Source of the DNA: Bifidobacterium eulemuris
GTDB lineage: Bacteria; Actinomycetota; Actinomycetes; Actinomycetales; Bifidobacteriaceae
NCBI RefSeq assembly: GCF_014898155.1
Contig: NZ_CP062938.1
Location: forward strand, 2,170,001-2,234,000
Direction of reading: 5' to 3'
Length of the DNA: 64,000 nt
How positions within the stretch are numbered: position 1 is the first letter of the stretch; each line of letters opens with the position of its first letter. The position numbers were made by a program, and so were the translations under genes. Of the stretch, positions 60,286 through 64,000 are shown in pieces. The notes under the pieces are model-generated. The model worked only from the letters and a program-made list of their open reading frames with translations, was not told the DNA's origin and ran no database searches.

Positions 60286-62214
60286 TCACACCGAGGCGGC
60301 GCCGGACACCTGGGCCGCGTCATCCGCGCCCTGGGAGGAGGCGCGACGCAGCGGCTTGGTTCCGGGACGGTAGGTGACTTCGTCGTTGGGCGCGCCGGCG
60401 GCGACCATCGGCCACACCATCGCGTCCTTCCATACGCGGAAGTCGATCAGCACCGGACGGTCGTTGATCTCGTTGGCGCGCTTGATCGCCTCGATCGCCT
60501 GCTCTTCGGTGAAGGCGCGCAATCCCACGCAACCGTACGCCTCGGCGAGCTTGACGAAATCGGGCACGTCGACGAAATCCTCGGGAGCGGTGTCTTTCGT
60601 GGCCTCGCCGTCGCGCAGCATCGTGGCCGAGTAATGCTTGTTGTAGAACAGGGTCTGCCACTGGCGCACCATGCCGTACACGGAATTGTTGAGGATGGCG
60701 ATTTTCACGGGCGCGCCGTCGAGGAACGCGGTCGCCAGCTCTTCGGAGCTCATCTGGAACGATCCGTCGCCGTCGATCAGCCACACCGGCTTGCGTCCCT
60801 CGAAGTCGCGCTGCGAGCCGAGCGAGGCGCCGATGGCCGCGGGCAGACCGTAGCCCATCGTGCCCAGACCGCCGGAGGAGATCCACGAGCGCGGCCGTGT
60901 GAAGTCCACCAGCTGCGAGGCCCACATCTGATGCTGGCCCACGCCGGCCACCCAGATCGTTTCGGGATCGGCCATGTCGGAGAGCTGCCTGACCACCCAC
61001 TGCGGCGCAAGCGATCCGTCGGTCGGCTGGTCCTCGGGCTGGTCGTAGTCGATGGGGTAGTCCTCGCGCAGCTTGTTGAGCGAAGCCCACCAGTGGGTCA
61101 GGTCCGGCTTGCCGTGGATCGCCTGGGCGCGCTCGATCTCGGGGATGAGATCCTTGAGCACGCAGGCCACATCGCCCACGATCGGCACGTCGGCCACGCG
61201 GTTCTTGCCGATTTCGGCCGGGTCGATATCGATGTGGATGACGCGTGCCGTGGGTGCGAACGACGCCAGATCGCCGGTGACGCGGTCGTCGAACCGCGCG
61301 CCAATCGCCACCAGTAGGTCGGATCGCTGGGCCGCACCGGTCGCCGCCACCGCGCCGTGCATGCCCAGCATGCCGAGGTTGGCGGGATCGGAGTCCGGCA
61401 TGATGCCGCGGGCCTGCAACGTGGTGACCACGGGCGCGCCGGTGACGCGCGCGAGCTCGGCGATCTCCGCCTGGGCACCGGAACGCACCGCTCCGCCGCC
61501 CACATACAGCACCGGGCGGTACGACTGCGAGAACATCTTCGCCGCGTCGGCGAGCACGCGGCCGTGCGCCTTCGTGGTGGGATTGTATCCGGGCAGGATC
61601 ATGCGCTGCGGCCATGAGAAGTACATGTCGCCGGTCTGCGCGGTTTTGGTCAGATCGACCACCACGGGGCCGGGGCGGCCGGTGGCGGCGATGTGGAAGG
61701 CCTCGGTGAGCACGCGGGGGATGTCCTGCGCGCGCGTGACCAGATACGAATGCTTGACCACCGGGTAGGTGATGCCGACGATATCGGCCTCCTGGAAGGC
61801 GTCGGTGCCGATCGCGCCCACACCCACCTGGCCGGTGATGACGACCATCGGCACGGAATCCATATTCGCGTCGGCGATGGCGGTGACCACGTTCGTGGCA
61901 CCCGGGCCGGAGGTGACGAGGCACACGCCCACACGGCCGGTGGAGATCGCGTAGCCCTCGGCCGCGTGGCCGGCCGCCTGCTCGTGACGCACCAGCACGA
62001 AACGGAACTTCGTGCTGTCCTTGATCTCGTCGTACACCGGCAGGATGGCGCCGCCGGGCAGGCCGAACACATCCTTGACGCCCAGCTCCTCCAGGGACCG
62101 TACCAGCGCCTGCGCGCCGGTCATCTTCTCACCGTTGACGATGGTCTGCTTATCGTTGCCCGCAGGTGTTTTGGGCACGCTGCTGAATGCCTGAAGCGGC
62201 GTAGGTAATGCCAT
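60286..62214 (-). CDS. ilvB: Acetolactate synthase large (catalytic) subunit
   Basis: 642-residue thiamine-diphosphate enzyme that joins two pyruvates, or pyruvate and 2-ketobutyrate, in the first common step of valine, leucine and isoleucine synthesis. The catalytic Glu is in [16 protein letters not shown], the FAD region includes [12 protein letters not shown], and the ThDP motif runs from [14 protein letters not shown] to [12 protein letters not shown]. The start at 62214 follows TGAGAGGAACC; further upstream in-frame sequence has no homology. It is followed by ilvN. The 195-nt region between ilvB and rnc shows no clear leader peptide. Confidence 0.97.
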   Translation of the reverse strand: MALPTPLQAFSSVPKTPAGNDKQTIVNGEKMTGAQALVRSLEELGVKDVFGLPGGAILPVYDEIKDSTKFRFVLVRHEQAAGHAAEGYAISTGRVGVCLVTSGPGATNVVTAIADANMDSVPMVVITGQVGVGAIGTDAFQEADIVGITYPVVKHSYLVTRAQDIPRVLTEAFHIAATGRPGPVVVDLTKTAQTGDMYFSWPQRMILPGYNPTTKAHGRVLADAAKMFSQSYRPVLYVGGGAVRSGAQAEIAELARVTGAPVVTTLQARGIMPDSDPANLGMLGMHGAVAATGAAQRSDLLVAIGARFDDRVTGDLASFAPTARVIHIDIDPAEIGKNRVADVPIVGDVACVLKDLIPEIERAQAIHGKPDLTHWWASLNKLREDYPIDYDQPEDQPTDGSLAPQWVVRQLSDMADPETIWVAGVGQHQMWASQLVDFTRPRSWISSGGLGTMGYGLPAAIGASLGSQRDFEGRKPVWLIDGDGSFQMSSEELATAFLDGAPVKIAILNNSVYGMVRQWQTLFYNKHYSATMLRDGEATKDTAPEDFVDVPDFVKLAEAYGCVGLRAFTEEQAIEAIKRANEINDRPVLIDFRVWKDAMVWPMVAAGAPNDEVTYRPGTKPLRRASSQGADDAAQVSGAASV

Positions 62215-62409
62215 GGTTCCTCTCACACTTCGATGAACTTCTCGCCTTAGGCCGGGCTTTTCGGTGCAAAGCCCTCCGGCGGCGTCGGCGGTTCGGCGCG
62301 GCGCTTGTGGCGCGTGCGCGAATCCAATACGGTTGTCTCTCCAGTCTATGGTACCGGCGGATATCACGCGGCGCGGCGCTCCGCCCGAATGGTGAAGTCT
62401 GGCTGTCCC

Positions 62410-63192
62410 TTAGCCCAGGGCCTTCCATCCCGCTTCGGCGGCGGCCAGCTGGGCCTTGCGTTTGCTGGAGCCGCGGCCTTCGCCGATGACGGTCCCGTCC
62501 TCGCCCAAACTCACGCGGGCGGTGAACACCTGCGCGTATTCGGGGCCGGAGACCTCCATATGGTAGACGGGCTCGCCTTTGCCGAGCTTATGCGCCTTGA
62601 CGGTGAGCGAGGTCTTCCAATCGAGCGCCGGACCCTCGGTGGCCACCTCGTCCAGCGTCTCGTCGATCAGACGATGCACCACGGCCCGCGCCTCGTCGAT
62701 GCCGTGTTCCAGGAAGGTCGCGCCGATCAGCGACTCCACGATGTCGCACAGAATCGAGTTCTTCTCGGCACCGCCCTGATCGGACTCGCCATGGCCGAGC
62801 AGAATATACGGCCCCACATGTAGCTTTTTCTTGGCGATGGCGCTGAGCGCGTCCTCCGACACGGCCCGCGCGCGCATCTTCGCCAGCTCGCCTTCGGACT
62901 TGTCTGGGTGCCGGGCGAACAGCGTTTCGGTGGCGACGAGTTCGAGCACCGCGTCGCCGAGGAATTCCAGACGCTCGTAGTCGGGCACGCCGGGATGCTC
63001 GTGCGAGAAGGAGCTGTGGGTGAGCGCCTGCACCAGCAGGTCCGGACTGATGGTGGTGCCCAGCGCCTCCAACAATTCCGCGCCGGCCATCTGGTCCGAC
63101 TGCGAGGCGCGTGAGACGCGGGTGCGGGGCGCGGTCGCGTCGTGCGCACCGGACACGTCGTGTGCGGATGTGTGCGTGTTTTGGTTCTTCAT
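62410..63192 (-). CDS. rnc: Ribonuclease III
   Basis: 260-residue double-strand-specific RNase used in rRNA and mRNA processing. The catalytic signature is ERLEFLGDAVLELVATE, with the second acidic site in CDIVESLIGATFLEHG. The C-terminal double-stranded RNA-binding domain ends GEGRGSSKRKAQLAAAEAGW. A non-conserved N-terminal stretch of about 35 residues (NQNTHTSAHDVSGAHDATAP) precedes the core. The start at 63192 follows CGAGAAGC. It belongs to the yceD-rpmF-rnc order, separated from rpmF by the inverted repeat pair at 63223-63335. Confidence 0.96.
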   Translation of the reverse strand: MKNQNTHTSAHDVSGAHDATAPRTRVSRASQSDQMAGAELLEALGTTISPDLLVQALTHSSFSHEHPGVPDYERLEFLGDAVLELVATETLFARHPDKSEGELAKMRARAVSEDALSAIAKKKLHVGPYILLGHGESDQGGAEKNSILCDIVESLIGATFLEHGIDEARAVVHRLIDETLDEVATEGPALDWKTSLTVKAHKLGKGEPVYHMEVSGPEYAQVFTARVSLGEDGTVIGEGRGSSKRKAQLAAAEAGWKALG

Positions 63193-63222
63193 GTGCTTCT
63201 CGTCTCTTCGCCAGGGTGGGGG

Positions 63223-63335
63223 ACGTCGTGGATTTCGCACTTCGACGGATGGTGTGCGAAATCCACGACGTTGCATGGCCGACAAACGTCGCGGATTTCG
63301 CACAAGGTCCGTCAAAGTGCGAAATCCACGACGCC
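63223..63335. repeat. Pair of large hairpins in inverted orientation between rpmF and rnc
   Basis: Two hairpins with the same 17-18-bp stem (GTCGTGGATTTCGCAC with GTGCGAAATCCACGAC, about 63224-63273; and GTCGCGGATTTCGCAC with GTGCGAAATCCACGAC, about 63288-63335). The loops contain GACGGA and TCCGTC, so the second hairpin is an inverted copy of the first. This is the layout of REP/BIME pairs. The 220-nt gap otherwise holds the rpmF terminator. Confidence 0.88.
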
Positions 63336-63356
63336 GCCGGCGGGGAGGGATTATGC

Positions 63357-63392
63357 AGAAGGCCCCGCCACCCGTCGATGGCAGGGCCTTCT
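63357..63392 (-). terminator. Terminator-like hairpin after rpmF
   Basis: AGAAGGCCC(C)GCCA and TGGCAGGGCCTTCT form a 14-bp stem with one mismatch and an 8-nt loop, 20 nt past the rpmF stop. The minus strand continues with a short mixed CTTCTGCAT rather than a clean T-run. Confidence 0.7.
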
Positions 63393-63412
63393 ATGCCGTT
63401 ATGCAGCCGAAA

Positions 63413-63607
63413 TCACTTGGTGTGGGCCGGCTGGATGGCTTCGCGGTAGACGCGGCCGCGGAAGGAGCCGCAGCTCGGGCAGGCCATGTGCGGCAGGGCC
63501 GGAGCGCCGCAGTTCGGGCAGCTCACGGTAGCGGTAGCGGTGGCCTTCCAGTTCGCGCGACGCGAGTGCGTATTGGCGCGCGAGGTCTTGTACTTAGGCA
63601 GTGCCAT
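63413..63607 (-). CDS. rpmF: 50S ribosomal protein L32
   Basis: 64-residue L32 with the conserved start [20 protein letters not shown] and a zinc-binding form: [18 protein letters not shown] (two CxxC pairs). The tail [18 protein letters not shown] is typical. The ATG follows GAGGATACTGAAATGG with AGAGGAT as site. It is preceded by yceD 158 nt upstream and followed by a strong hairpin. Confidence 0.97.
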   Translation of the reverse strand: MALPKYKTSRANTHSRRANWKATATATVSCPNCGAPALPHMACPSCGSFRGRVYREAIQPAHTK

Positions 63608-63765
63608 TTCAGTATCCTCTGTTTCGTTCGAACGATTGAGCTTAAGCGTTCAGTATGTTAGCGCAATGCTCGTACAAAGTCCATTTCGACATGCGCGGGG
63701 CTTGCTTGGACGCGCTCATGCCGGTCCTGCCGAGTTGATTCGCGTTCGGCACGCGCGGACCGCCG

Positions 63766-64000
63766 TCACTCGTCGGCTTCGGCTTCCAGCTGGGCTTTGA
63801 GCGCCGCCAGTCCCGCGAGACGGATGTCGGTCACGTCGTGGCGGTGATCGGGATGCTCGTTGAGATTCTCCCCGCACTGCGAGCACAGGCCGCGGCAATC
63901 CTCGCGGCACAGCGGCTGCAGAGGCAGCGCCTCGACCAGCGAGTCGCGCAGCATCGCCTCGATGTCGGCGAACGCGCCGTCCATCAGCAGCGGATAGGTG
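63766..64000 (-). CDS. DUF177 (YceD) family protein, 5' end outside window
   Basis: The visible C-terminal 77 residues contain the DUF177/YceD signature CREDCRGLCSQCGENLNEHP followed by DVTDIRLAGLAALKAQLEAE. The reading frame runs off the right edge, so the start lies beyond the window. YceD-type proteins are encoded directly upstream of rpmF in most bacteria and are linked to 23S rRNA accumulation. The four cysteines suggest a metal site. Confidence 0.92.
   Translation of the reverse strand, partial: TYPLLMDGAFADIEAMLRDSLVEALPLQPLCREDCRGLCSQCGENLNEHPDHRHDVTDIRLAGLAALKAQLEAEADE

Overview
The window is a contiguous piece of a high-GC Gram-positive chromosome that reads as Bifidobacterium. The signs are strong AGGAGG-type ribosome binding sites, a dense set of cytoplasmic glycoside hydrolases (GHs) with AraC/LacI/DeoR-type regulators, a sugar ABC importer without its own ATPase, and housekeeping clusters in actinobacterial order (rpsP-KH-rimM, yceD-rpmF-rnc). 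I see no phage, transposase, tRNA, rRNA or CRISPR array.

Layout. (1) 1-14.7 kb: an importer (binding protein cut by the window edge, two permeases), a GH35-like enzyme, three AraC-type regulators, a divergent GH42, a DUF5107-TPR protein and a HAD phosphatase. (2) 14.8-27.1 kb: a DeoR/LacI hybrid regulator divergent from two GH30 paralogues and a GH78 alpha-L-rhamnosidase, then a GH43 facing a DUF624 membrane protein and a GH59 (galactocerebrosidase-type) enzyme. (3) 27.2-47.9 kb: mainly core genes. These are rimM, a KH protein, rpsP, a C39-like peptidase, a two-component system, an endonuclease/exonuclease/phosphatase protein, a beta-lactamase-like hydrolase, ffh, a CDF transporter, cysS, a glutamine amidotransferase, a frameshifted ABC-F gene and a heterodimeric ABC exporter. 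(4) 48.1-59.5 kb: a second glycan region with LacI regulator plus GH43, a small membrane protein, a second LacI regulator, GH27, GH51 and a GPH-type sugar symporter. (5) 59.7-64 kb: ilvN-ilvB, rnc, rpmF and yceD.

How it works together. None of the GHs shows a signal peptide or sorting motif, so oligosaccharides are probably imported (ABC importer, GPH symporter) and trimmed in the cytoplasm. The activities suggested (beta-galactosidase, GH30, rhamnosidase, arabinofuranosidases, alpha-galactosidase) fit plant arabinogalactan- or rhamnogalacturonan-type side chains; that substrate is an inference.

The most unusual content is non-coding. A roughly 180-nt element with three conserved hairpins occurs four times (about 47960, 50629, 51623, 59499), each time in the same orientation just after a plus-strand gene. 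Its stems carry compensatory changes, and its first stem plus T-run looks like a portable terminator. One LacI gene reads into a copy. A second repeat family (GTCATTCTGAGCGG type) forms an intergenic cluster at 35.6-35.95 kb and also encodes an in-frame linker in the ABC-F gene. A third, inverted pair of hairpins precedes rnc. Several genes carry in-frame low-complexity insertions (GH78, GH51, LacI, symporter, ABC-F).
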